64,000 nt of DNA from Streptomyces sp. ISL-11. Its GTDB lineage: Bacteria; Actinomycetota; Actinomycetes; Streptomycetales; Streptomycetaceae. The notes below the pieces were generated by a model that saw nothing but the letters and a program-made list of their open reading frames with translations, searched no databases and had not been told where the DNA came from. Shown one piece after another: positions 25,362 through 33,637 of the stretch (its first letter is position 1; each line of letters starts with the position of its first letter). Position numbers and translations under genes: made by a program. The stretch covers positions 30,890 to 94,889 of the forward strand of contig NZ_JAGGOL010000077.1 of NCBI RefSeq assembly GCF_018614525.1. Direction: 5' to 3'.

Positions 25362-26251
25362 ACACCTTCGAGTCGTTCCACGAGGCCTACCACCACCTGG
25401 CGGCGCTGCTCGCGAAGGAGGGCGACCGGGTGGCCGGTCCCCGGTCGCGCACCTCCGTCGGCTCCGGCTTCGGGACCGCGGACCGGGCGACCTTCGAAAT
25501 CGTCTCGCCCACGGTGCGGATACGCGACCCGAGGAACCGGCTCCTTCCCGACACCTGCCGGCGCACCAGCAAGGGATTCGCCTTCGCCAACTACCTGTGG
25601 GCCCTGACACCGGGCGCGGACGCCGGCCAGGTGATCGCGTACAACGCGCGCGGGAAGGCCTTCACCGACGACAACGGCACGCTCGTCTGCGGACTCTCCC
25701 AGCGGCTCATCGGCGACGATTCCGGCTCACCGCTGCGGGATCTGATCGCGCTCATGAGGCGGGACCCGTCCACCCGCAGGGCATACCTCGGGTTCATCTA
25801 CCCCGCCGATCTCCGCGACGAGCCGAGGGACTTCTCCTGCTTCGGATCGCTTCAGTTCCTGCACCGCGACGGCCGCCTCGACTGCATCGCGTCCATGCGC
25901 TCCCAGTCCTTGATCGGGGTGATGCCGTACGACGTCATCCTCCTGACCATGGTGCAGGAGACCGTGGCCAACGAGCTGGGCCTCAGGCTGGGTTCCTACT
26001 ACCACCACTGCGGATCGCTCCACTACTATGCGGGCGAAGAAGGCCACCTGCGTTCGGTTCTGGGCTGCGCGGACGAGGTGGAGGCCATGCCTCCCATGCC
26101 GGCCCGCACACCGCTCGGCGCGGACGGCGCACTGCTCGCGGCGGAGAGGGAACTCCGGCGGACCGGTCTTCTCGACGAGCGACACCTGGAGCCGTACTGG
26201 CGGGATGTCCTCGGGGCCATGAGGTGCGCCCTCACATCCGACAAGGGGTAG
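25358..26251 (+). CDS. Thymidylate-synthase-superfamily protein (pyrimidine C5-hydroxymethylase-like)
   Basis: A 297-residue thymidylate synthase fold: catalytic Cys161 in DFSCFGSLQF (ThyA has PCHxxxQF), RSQSLIGVMPYDV in place of ThyA's RSxDxxLGxPFN, and YYHHCGSLHYY at the C-terminal core. The changed phosphate and base motifs are those expected of relatives such as CMP or dCMP hydroxymethylases, which add formaldehyde-derived CH2OH to the pyrimidine C5 without reducing it. A role as ordinary ThyA is less likely. The GTG overlaps the previous stop by four bases; the next gene begins one base after the stop. The precise substrate (CMP, dCMP, UMP) cannot be read from sequence. Confidence 0.82.
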   Translation: MNTFESFHEAYHHLAALLAKEGDRVAGPRSRTSVGSGFGTADRATFEIVSPTVRIRDPRNRLLPDTCRRTSKGFAFANYLWALTPGADAGQVIAYNARGKAFTDDNGTLVCGLSQRLIGDDSGSPLRDLIALMRRDPSTRRAYLGFIYPADLRDEPRDFSCFGSLQFLHRDGRLDCIASMRSQSLIGVMPYDVILLTMVQETVANELGLRLGSYYHHCGSLHYYAGEEGHLRSVLGCADEVEAMPPMPARTPLGADGALLAAERELRRTGLLDERHLEPYWRDVLGAMRCALTSDKG

Positions 26252-26252
26252 C

Positions 26253-27122
26253 GTGACGACAGGCTCAGCCGTCCTGGCGCAGGTCCGGGACCTGGTGGTC
26301 GCCCACCGTGAGTGCCTGCTGGGCGGCGAGGTCATGCCCGAGGACGCGCTCGCCGGAGTGGTGCCCTCCGAGCGCCTCCTGGACACCCTGACGCTGGGCA
26401 TGTCCCTGAACTACCAGCGCAACAGCTACGCGCTCTGGCAGGCGGTCGCCGCGGCCTACCAGGACCCCGCGTCCCGCTGGGTGTTCGCCCCGGCGCAGGT
26501 CCTCGAACGCGACCCCGAGGACCTCGCCCGGCACCTCCTCGCGCACCGGGTCGCGCTCCAGCCGAACCGCCACCCCGCGATCTGGCGCCGGGTCGCCCGG
26601 GGGATCGCCGAGTCGTCGGCGGACGGCGACGTCCTGGGCCTGCTGACGTCGGCGGGGATGGACATCGGCAGGCTCGGGGACATCGTGCAGGTGCGCCGGA
26701 AGCCGGAGTTCCCCTACCTGTCCGGCCCGAAGATCTTCAACTACTGGCTGTACGTCCTGGAGCAGTACGCGGGTGTGCGGTGGACCTCCCGCGAACTGAT
26801 CACCATCGCCCCCGACACGCACGTCATCCAGGCCACGGTGAGGCTCGGCCTGTGCGGGAGCGATGTGCTCGAGGGGTCGGCGGGCCACCGGGCCGCGGTC
26901 GCCCGGAGCTGGGCGGAGGTGCTGGCCGGCTCCGCCCTGGCCCCCATCGACGTGCACACCCCGCTGTGGCTGTGGAGCCGGGCGGGGTTTCCCGACATCG
27001 CGGGACTCAGGGGCGTGGCGGGACGCGCGGGCGCCACCGACTCTTCGGGCGCCACCGACTCCGCAGGCGTCGCGGGGCGCGCGGAGGTCGCGGGAAGCGG
27101 AAGGGAAGAGCCTTGGGTTTAG
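26253..27122 (+). CDS. HhH-GPD-like glycosylase-fold protein of unknown role
   Basis: A 289-residue protein not assigned to a known enzyme. Residues 155-230 resemble the helix-hairpin-helix glycosylase core: LSGPKIFNYWLYVL with Lys160 at the position of the Endo III catalytic Lys, and ITIAPDTHVIQATVRLGL with Asp188 at the catalytic Asp of the VDTHV motif. Towards the C terminus it has IDVHTPLWLWSR. The last 45 residues are a low-complexity Ala/Thr/Gly-rich tail of near-repeats (GATDSSGATDSAGVAGRA). In this operon it could cleave the N-glycosidic bond of a modified pyrimidine nucleotide rather than repair DNA. The GTG start is one base after the upstream stop. Confidence 0.65.
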   Translation: MTTGSAVLAQVRDLVVAHRECLLGGEVMPEDALAGVVPSERLLDTLTLGMSLNYQRNSYALWQAVAAAYQDPASRWVFAPAQVLERDPEDLARHLLAHRVALQPNRHPAIWRRVARGIAESSADGDVLGLLTSAGMDIGRLGDIVQVRRKPEFPYLSGPKIFNYWLYVLEQYAGVRWTSRELITIAPDTHVIQATVRLGLCGSDVLEGSAGHRAAVARSWAEVLAGSALAPIDVHTPLWLWSRAGFPDIAGLRGVAGRAGATDSSGATDSAGVAGRAEVAGSGREEPWV

Positions 27123-28333
27123 GGTCGGCGCCGGGCGGACGAGGTCTGACGAAGCTCTTCCCCAGCCCGCCGGCCCGCAGGCCGGTCCTGCTGATGACTC
27201 TCGGCTCCTTCGCGCTGGGCACCGACGCGTTCGTCATCAGCGGCGTCCTGTCCTCGGTCGGAGAGGACCTGTCGGTGTCGGTCGGCACCGCCGGTCTGCT
27301 CATCACGGTCTTCGCCGCCGTCTACGCGCTGACCGCCCCCTTCATCGCCGTCGGCACCGCCAACTGGGACCGACGCAGGGTCCTCCTGGCCGCCCTCGCC
27401 GGCTTCGTCGTCGCCAACGTCCTGGCCGCAGCGGCGCCCAACTACGCGATCATGATGGTCGCGCGTGTCGTGGCCGCCCTGGCCACCGCGCTGTTCATGC
27501 CCGCCGCGTCCGCCACCGCCGCCGCCATCGTCCCGCCCGAGGAACGCGGCAGGGCCCTGACCGCCGTGCTCGGCGGCATCACCATCGCCAGCGCCCTCGG
27601 CGTCCCCGTCGGCACCGTCATCGCCGCCTTCTCCGACTGGCGGGCCACCTTCCTCTTCGTCGCCCTCCTCAGCCTCGTCGCCCTTCTCGGTCTGGCCCGC
27701 GTGCTGCCCTCGGTGCCTCCCACGGCGGAGGCCCCCATCGCCGAGCGCGCCCGCGCGGCGGTCCTGCCCGGTGTACCGGCGGTCCTGCTCGTCAGCATGC
27801 TGACCTTCTGCGGCATGTTCGCCCTGTACGCCTATCTGGAGTGGATCGCCCAGCACGTCGCGGGACTGCACGGCGGCGCCGTCGCCTTCGTCTTCTTCGC
27901 CTACGGCGCGTGCGGGGTGGTCTCCAACCTGGTGACGGGCGTGCTGATCGACCGTTTCCCCCCGGAGCGCGTCGCCCTGCTCTCCTCCGTCGCCCTGCTC
28001 GCGGTCATGGGGCTCCTGGCGCTCCTGGCCTTCGCCGGCACCCACCGCGCGCCGACCGTCGTCGCCCTCTTCGCGCTGGTCGTGCTGTGGTCGCTGATCG
28101 GCTGGACCATGAACCCCGCACTGCAGAAGTGCCTGATCAACGCGGGTGGCGAGCAGGCACAGGTGGTGCTGTCGCTGTCCGGCTCGGCGGTGTACGCCGG
28201 CCAGGCGATCGGGAGCCTGGCCGGGGGACTCACCCTGTCCTACGGGCCGGGGACGCTGGCGCTCACGGCCGTGGGGTTCCAGGTGCTGACGGTCATGGCC
28301 GTGGTGGTGGCGACGCGAAGATCAGCCCCCTGA
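27113..28333 (+). CDS. MFS exporter (DHA1-type, 12 TM)
   Basis: A 406-residue polytopic membrane protein with about 12 hydrophobic segments. It carries the DHA1-type signature around WDRRRVLLAALAGFVVANVL (loop 2-3) and ALGVPVGTVIAAF for the TM5 motif. Such proteins usually pump small molecules or drugs out by proton antiport. The TTG at 27113 was selected because GGAAGGGAAGAG precedes it; the start overlaps the previous gene by ten bases. As the last gene of the operon it is the expected exporter or self-protection pump of the operon's product. Confidence 0.87.
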   Translation: MGLGSAPGGRGLTKLFPSPPARRPVLLMTLGSFALGTDAFVISGVLSSVGEDLSVSVGTAGLLITVFAAVYALTAPFIAVGTANWDRRRVLLAALAGFVVANVLAAAAPNYAIMMVARVVAALATALFMPAASATAAAIVPPEERGRALTAVLGGITIASALGVPVGTVIAAFSDWRATFLFVALLSLVALLGLARVLPSVPPTAEAPIAERARAAVLPGVPAVLLVSMLTFCGMFALYAYLEWIAQHVAGLHGGAVAFVFFAYGACGVVSNLVTGVLIDRFPPERVALLSSVALLAVMGLLALLAFAGTHRAPTVVALFALVVLWSLIGWTMNPALQKCLINAGGEQAQVVLSLSGSAVYAGQAIGSLAGGLTLSYGPGTLALTAVGFQVLTVMAVVVATRRSAP

Positions 28334-28858
28334 CGCGACCTCTCCCGCCGTCGGCACGTCCTCGCGTACCGGCGCCGTGCGGACGTCCGACCGCGCCACC
28401 GTCACGTTGTCGTCGGCGAAGACGAACTCCCCTTCCACACGCCGGCCGGCGAGCACCTCAGCCAGCCAGTGCTTCGCGTCGTCCCACATCGCGTCGAGCG
28501 GCAGCTCGTCCACCGGGTACCAGGCCGGCGCGATCTCGTCGCACTCCCGGACGGTGCCTTCGGCCTTGTCGGTGAGGAACACCGCCACTTCCTGGTCGTA
28601 GTCCGGCCGGGCCGGGAACCGGAAGACCAGTCTCGCCGCCTGCAGGAGGTCCGCCTCGGCCACCACGAGCGAGGACTCCTCCGCCAGTTCGCGCACGGCG
28701 GCTCGCAAGGGCGTCTCCCCGGGCTCGACATGGCCGCCCAGGCCGACGACGTTGCCGGCGCCGAAGCCCCGCTTCTTCCGGCCGAGCAGTACGTCCCGGC
28801 CGGCGCCGGCGGTGGTCGGGCGGGTCACCAGGCACAGGCACATGGATGTCAGGGTCAT
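28322..28858 (-). CDS. MTH1-like Nudix hydrolase (oxidised purine nucleotide diphosphatase)
   Basis: A 178-residue protein with a Nudix box read as GGHVEPGET, then REL, then EESSLVV. The text before it, LLGRKKRGFGAGNVVGLGG, and the C-terminal AMWDDAKHWL with GEFVFADDN match eukaryotic-type MTH1 more than plain MutT. It should hydrolyse oxidised purine nucleoside triphosphates and sanitise the nucleotide pool. The start at 28858 (MTLTSMCLCL) was chosen on family grounds. It converges on the MFS gene and the two stops overlap by about 12 bases. Confidence 0.88.
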   Translation of the reverse strand: MTLTSMCLCLVTRPTTAGAGRDVLLGRKKRGFGAGNVVGLGGHVEPGETPLRAAVRELAEESSLVVAEADLLQAARLVFRFPARPDYDQEVAVFLTDKAEGTVRECDEIAPAWYPVDELPLDAMWDDAKHWLAEVLAGRRVEGEFVFADDNVTVARSDVRTAPVREDVPTAGEVASGG

Positions 28859-29033
28859 CCCCGCATCATCGCGCACGCCGGCACGCCGCCGGCCTCTTTC
28901 GGCCGACGGGGGCCGGCACCCGAAAACGATCTCCGCGTGTTGGGGAACGGCCCGCTTACGCCGTGCCCGGCGGGTCATGTGAGTGGGTGGCTGGGGGTCC
29001 CCAACGGGCTGAAATCGGCCGAGCCGCACCACA

Positions 29034-29065
29034 ATCAAGCCCGTCCGGCGTTTGAGGACGCGCCC
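29034..29065. repeat. Dispersed Streptomyces repeat (GTCCGGCGTTTGAGGAC type)
   Basis: The sequence AGCCCGTCCGGCGTTTGAGG is a copy of a short motif found many times in intergenic regions of Streptomyces genomes (usually GTCCGGCGATTGAGGAC). It is followed by GC-rich inverted repeats at 29069-29095 that may act as a terminator between the Nudix and NACHT-type genes. Confidence 0.65.
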
Positions 29066-29143
29066 GCAGGGCGCCCGCCGCCGCAGGCGGCAAAGACGGC
29101 CCGCAGTCGAAGATCGGCCAATCGGAGGGACCGCTCGCCCCGC

Positions 29144-32100
29144 TCAGCGGCGGTCCCGGCGGCCGACGGGCCGCGCGTCGTCGCCGGGGTTGACGTCGCG
29201 GGCCCGGTCGCCCATCTGGTCCCAGAAGCGGCGCATGCCGGCGACCGGCACCCTGCGCTGCCAGGGGGCCTCCCGCCGGAACCGCAGGAAGAGCCACGTC
29301 CGGGGCTGCCACGCCCGCAGCAGGTCGAGCTGGTGCAGGCAGAAGACCTCGCTGAACTCCAGCCGGAGGTTCTCCGCCTTGGCCGGGTACGGGCACATCC
29401 TCATCCCGCACTCGTCCGTGCAGTTGCTCCCGGGCTGTGAGGTGCGCTCCACGGCGCGCACCGGGTCCAGCCGGGTGCGGTCCCTGCTGAGGCAGGAGGG
29501 AAGCCTGCGACCCTCGGGCGAGCAGCGCTCCAGGAGACGGAAGAGGTCCTTCGGGCGGTAGCCGCGCTCGCCGAGCACCGCCAGGATCAGGACGTCCGCC
29601 AAGAGCTGCTGGGCCGCGGGGTCCAGGGTGCTCCACCCGGTGGACGGCGGGATCCAGAGGTTGTGGACCCGTTGTTCGCCGGGACGGCCGACCTCGGTGC
29701 CGACCTCGGAGGCCACCCCGGCCTCGTCGATCCACAGGAACCGCTCGGGGCGCCGCGTCTGCAGCGCGCGGACCGCCAGCTTGCCGGCCGCCTCGACCAG
29801 CGGGTGGTCCTTCTGCCCGTCGTCGCGCGTCAGCCACTCCCGTACCTGCCCGCCGGGATCGGCCCCGTGCCCGCGGAGGGGCTGGTCCTCGTGCACGTCG
29901 TCGGGCAGGGCCCACAGGGTCAGCGCGTGCAGGAGCGTCAACCGGGTGTACCAGAAGGTGCTCCGCTTGAGCATGTCCTGGGCCTGCTTCACCAGGAACT
30001 GGCGGGCTTCCCTGTCGGAGTGGGGGGACAGCCGCCGGTTGGCGGCGTATTTGAACCCCTGCGCGAGCGCCACGCCCAGAGCCGACCTGCCGCCCTGGCC
30101 GAAGGTGTCGTTCGGCGAGCCCGCCCCGTCGACCGCCTGGGCCGTCCATTTCTCCAGGTCGTCACGCGGGCTGCCGAGGTGACGGGTCATCATGGCGCTG
30201 TCCACGAGCATGGGGAGCGCCCACGCGCACATGGTGTTGGCGTACCACTTCTCCCTTTCCTCCAGGGCCTCCGCATGGGCGGCCAGGCGTTCGCACCGCT
30301 CCCTCCTCCGTTGCAGCAGCCGCACCACCGCGCGCCGCTCCCGGTCCCCTTGCGCCTCCACCCAGTCCAGGTACGGCTGCCGCGCGCCCTCTTCGCCGGG
30401 CGGTGAAGCGGGGCGGCCGGTGCTGACCACGTGCTGGGGGCTCTCCAGCCGCTCGTACAGCGCGAGCGCCCTGTACGCCTGCTCGCCGCCGCTTCCGGCT
30501 TCGCGCGCGATCGCGGCCCGCACCCGGTAGTCACGCTCGCATCGCCCGATGCCGAACAGGCTCTCGTACGCCCGTGTGCGGCCCCCGGCGACGGCGACGC
30601 GGCGTGCCGCCGACCCGCACTGCGCCACCAGGGCGAGCTTCGCGTCGCGGAGCGCCTGGGGGTCCTGGCCCCATCCGAACTCCGCCCAGTGTTCCCTGAT
30701 CTCGTCGAAGAGCTCGGTCTGGCGTGACGTGGCGTCGACGCTGTCGATCTCCACGGCGGCTCCGTAGATCCTGAGCGCCCTCAGGCGCGCGCTGCCCCGG
30801 TCGTCGTGGCCTCGCCCGACGGGGCCGGCAGCGGTGCACCGCTGCCCCAGCTTCTCGGCCCGCGCCGCGTCGTCCAGCAGATCACCGGCCTCCTCCCGCA
30901 GGAGCTCACGCATGGTGGACACCGAGCACGAGGCGGCCGGGCCGGCCTGCCGGTAGTCGCATCGGCACCGGCCGTCGAGCGAGCGGGAGTGCAGGGTGAG
31001 GGCGATGAGGAGTTCCCGTCCGCCCTGCCGCAGCGCCTGGCGTATGTGCGCCTTCGCGAGCTGCGCCCACGGCGGTACGGACTCCACGCACACGCCGAAG
31101 GCCGGGGACCCTCTCACCGGGCTGCCGAGCACCCTCGCCAGGAACCGGGACCCGAGATATGCCTGCATGACACTGTGCTGGAAGCGCGCCTTCCGTCCGT
31201 ACTCGTGGACCAGCCCCATCCGGGCGCCCCACGTCGCGGCGAGCCGGAGATCGGTCCGGGGGCCTTCCGGCCCCGGTCGGCCGTTCGCTCCGCTTCCCGC
31301 TTCGGCGGACTCGCACGAAGGGCAGCCGGGGTCCTGCGAACCGCCCGCCCGTCTCAGCCCGTCCAGCTGGCAGTCCAGTTCCTCCGCGACGCGCCGGTTC
31401 CATTCGTCGTTGCGGAAGGCCGGTGCGCTCCCGTCGTCCGCTTCTCCGTCCTGCCCTCCGCCGATGCGGGGGTCGAGTTCCCAGAGCCCGACCTCCGCGC
31501 GGTCCGACGCCAGCCCGACGCACGCCAGCGCGGAGAGGTGGGCGACCACCGCCAACCTGGTGTCCCGGTCGATGGGCAGCTCGGAGTGGACGTCGCCGTC
31601 GACGAGCGCGTCGAGCCACCGCTCCATCAGATCCCCCCGCAGCTCCCACGTGTCGTGGAGCGTGGGGTCCGTGGTCCCCCCTTCCGTCCACAGGGGCTCC
31701 AGGAGGTCCCTGCGGTGCAGGTCCTTGGCGATCTGGAGGTAGATGGGCGACTCCGACATCCTCGCGACCTCCACCACCCGGTCCAGGAGCAAAGCGTCCG
31801 AGCGCCAGCTGCCGCTGCTGGCGATGTACTGCAGGGCCGCCTCCGCGCTCAGCGGCTCCAGTTCGGTCATGGCGGCCTGCATCGCTCGCAGCGGTTCGTG
31901 CGGCCGGGAGGCGATGACCAGCGGCAGCCCTTCCTCGCCGGCCTTGCGTATCGCCTTGCGGATCAGGTTGTCGCGCTGGCCGCTCGCGTGGTCGCGGCTG
32001 AGCGTCTCCTCCAGGCCGTCCCCGAGGACCACGATCCGGTCGGCCCGCTGCCGCAGCCAGCGCCAGATCCGGTCCACCTCGCCGTCGGACCGCACCACCG

Positions 32101-32854
32101 GCTGCACGATCTCCTGGAACCGCTCCCGGGCCAGCGTGCAGAAATCCAGCGTGTCCCCCTGGGCGTCGCGCAGCCGTACGGGAATGGGGACGGCGCCCTT
32201 GGCCGCGAGCTTCTCGGCGAGACGCACCAGCAGCGCGGTCTTGCCCGCCCCGACATTGGCGACGACGATGTGCGGACGCCGCGCCTTCCGGTCCCGCAGA
32301 TTGTTCATGATCGCGTTGCAGAGCTGGTCGCGTCCGACCACCTCGTCCATGAGGCTGCCCGCCGTCTGCACGAAGCTGCCTGCTTCGGTCTTCGCCTTGC
32401 GCGTGCAGAACCTGCGGACCCGCCCGATCCGCCAGGCCAGGAACAGCACCGTCGAGACGGCCAGCAGGAGCACGGGCATCACCACTCCGTTGGCAGCCCC
32501 GCACGAGGTCCCGATCTTCGAGCACGCCTTGTCGGGGTTGAAGTCCCCCCACCACCACCCGCTGTCCTTCGCGCCGGTGTCGTTGAAGAAGATCGCGACC
32601 ACCAGTCCCCGCAGCGCCCAGATGACGAAGGCCGCCGTCAGCACACCGAAGACCCAGATCCCCACCGTGGTCCCGAACGGATTCCGCCACCGTCGCGCGC
32701 GGGTGATCCCGCGGTGCATCAGCCACCACGTCCGCACGCCCCTGAGGGCGGCGTCGAGGGGCCGTCGCAGGTGTGCGACCGTCTCCCGGAAGGGGCCTCC
32801 CTCGGGGGGACCGGTAACGATCCTGACCTTGGGCGGGCGGGGTTCGTTCGCCAT
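29144..32854 (-). CDS. Membrane-anchored NACHT/STAND-type P-loop ATPase
   Basis: A 1236-residue protein. Two transmembrane segments lie at about residues 55-85 (GIWVFGVLTAAFVIWALRG) and 115-135 (VVMPVLLLAVSTVLFLAW). A NACHT-like ATPase follows: Walker A ANVGAGKTALLV with Lys205, Walker B VVLGDGLEE, and a sensor-like IASRPHEP. The long C-terminal 800 residues are helical, Arg- and Cys-rich, without a motif I know; Cys-x-Cys pairs occur (GRCRCDYR, DECGMRMC). STAND proteins commonly switch on signalling or cell death after sensing a ligand, and many are phage-defence proteins. ATG 32854 has GGAG eight bases upstream. A 198-base region separates it from the divergent kinase gene. Confidence 0.8.
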   Translation of the reverse strand: MANEPRPPKVRIVTGPPEGGPFRETVAHLRRPLDAALRGVRTWWLMHRGITRARRWRNPFGTTVGIWVFGVLTAAFVIWALRGLVVAIFFNDTGAKDSGWWWGDFNPDKACSKIGTSCGAANGVVMPVLLLAVSTVLFLAWRIGRVRRFCTRKAKTEAGSFVQTAGSLMDEVVGRDQLCNAIMNNLRDRKARRPHIVVANVGAGKTALLVRLAEKLAAKGAVPIPVRLRDAQGDTLDFCTLARERFQEIVQPVVRSDGEVDRIWRWLRQRADRIVVLGDGLEETLSRDHASGQRDNLIRKAIRKAGEEGLPLVIASRPHEPLRAMQAAMTELEPLSAEAALQYIASSGSWRSDALLLDRVVEVARMSESPIYLQIAKDLHRRDLLEPLWTEGGTTDPTLHDTWELRGDLMERWLDALVDGDVHSELPIDRDTRLAVVAHLSALACVGLASDRAEVGLWELDPRIGGGQDGEADDGSAPAFRNDEWNRRVAEELDCQLDGLRRAGGSQDPGCPSCESAEAGSGANGRPGPEGPRTDLRLAATWGARMGLVHEYGRKARFQHSVMQAYLGSRFLARVLGSPVRGSPAFGVCVESVPPWAQLAKAHIRQALRQGGRELLIALTLHSRSLDGRCRCDYRQAGPAASCSVSTMRELLREEAGDLLDDAARAEKLGQRCTAAGPVGRGHDDRGSARLRALRIYGAAVEIDSVDATSRQTELFDEIREHWAEFGWGQDPQALRDAKLALVAQCGSAARRVAVAGGRTRAYESLFGIGRCERDYRVRAAIAREAGSGGEQAYRALALYERLESPQHVVSTGRPASPPGEEGARQPYLDWVEAQGDRERRAVVRLLQRRRERCERLAAHAEALEEREKWYANTMCAWALPMLVDSAMMTRHLGSPRDDLEKWTAQAVDGAGSPNDTFGQGGRSALGVALAQGFKYAANRRLSPHSDREARQFLVKQAQDMLKRSTFWYTRLTLLHALTLWALPDDVHEDQPLRGHGADPGGQVREWLTRDDGQKDHPLVEAAGKLAVRALQTRRPERFLWIDEAGVASEVGTEVGRPGEQRVHNLWIPPSTGWSTLDPAAQQLLADVLILAVLGERGYRPKDLFRLLERCSPEGRRLPSCLSRDRTRLDPVRAVERTSQPGSNCTDECGMRMCPYPAKAENLRLEFSEVFCLHQLDLLRAWQPRTWLFLRFRREAPWQRRVPVAGMRRFWDQMGDRARDVNPGDDARPVGRRDRR

Positions 32855-33052
32855 GGGCACCAGCTCCGTACGCTGCGGTAGGGAGCGGACGCCCGCGGGC
32901 CGAGGGGCCGACCGGCATTCCGTCCCCTGCCCGGCCGTACACCGACCCCCCGATGCGGAACAGCCGGGAATCCCCTCCCCTCCACAGCTACCAGCCCTCA
33001 CCCCACCGCGCCACTGGGCCCGGCGCGGGGAGGCCGGCAGGAAGGAGCACGC

Positions 33053-33634
33053 GTGCACCAGCGACCGCCGGACCCGGACGCAGGCCGGCACCCGGGGGCC
33101 GGGCCGCGCCCCGGCCCGCTGGAGCTCGTGGTCCTGGTAGGACTCCAGGCGTCGGGGAAGTCGACCTTCCGCGCCCGCGCCTTCACCGGGACGCACGCCG
33201 TGGTCAGCAAGGACCTCTTCCGGCGGGCCCGGCACCGGCAGCGACGGCAGATGCGGCTGGTCGAGGAGGCCCTGGGCGAGGGGGTCCCGGTGGTGGTGGA
33301 CAACACCAATCCGTCGCCGCTGGAGTGGGCGCCGCTCATCGCGGCGGGCCGCGCGCACGGGGCGCGGGTGCTGGCGTACTGGTTCCCGCCGGACGTCGCC
33401 GGCGCCCTCGAACGGAACGCGGCGCGGGAAGGCCACGAACGGGTGCCGGACGTCGGCGTGTACGCCACGCTCAAGCGGCTGCGCCGGCCGCGCCGGGCGG
33501 ACGGATTCGACCTCGTGCACGAAGTGACGTTCGACGGACACGGCGGTTTCCTGGTCCGTCCGCTCGACGACGACGAGGAATCCGCGAGAGACGTCGATCC
33601 ACCACGCTCCGGCCACGGAGTCACTAGTCTCTGA
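33053..33634 (+). CDS. P-loop kinase (AAA_33/polynucleotide-kinase-like)
   Basis: A 193-residue ATP-binding protein with Walker A VGLQASGKSTFRA, a conserved SKDLFRRARHRQRRQ and VVVDNTNPSP for the Asp motif, then a lid with NAAREGHERVP. This layout is that of small zeta-toxin or polynucleotide-kinase-like enzymes that phosphorylate an alcohol group on RNA, DNA or a metabolite; the substrate is unknown. The GTG at 33053 follows GGAAGGAG. It ends three bases before the GAF-phosphatase gene, so the two are probably co-transcribed. Confidence 0.85.
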   Translation: MHQRPPDPDAGRHPGAGPRPGPLELVVLVGLQASGKSTFRARAFTGTHAVVSKDLFRRARHRQRRQMRLVEEALGEGVPVVVDNTNPSPLEWAPLIAAGRAHGARVLAYWFPPDVAGALERNAAREGHERVPDVGVYATLKRLRRPRRADGFDLVHEVTFDGHGGFLVRPLDDDEESARDVDPPRSGHGVTSL

Positions 33635-33637
33635 TCA

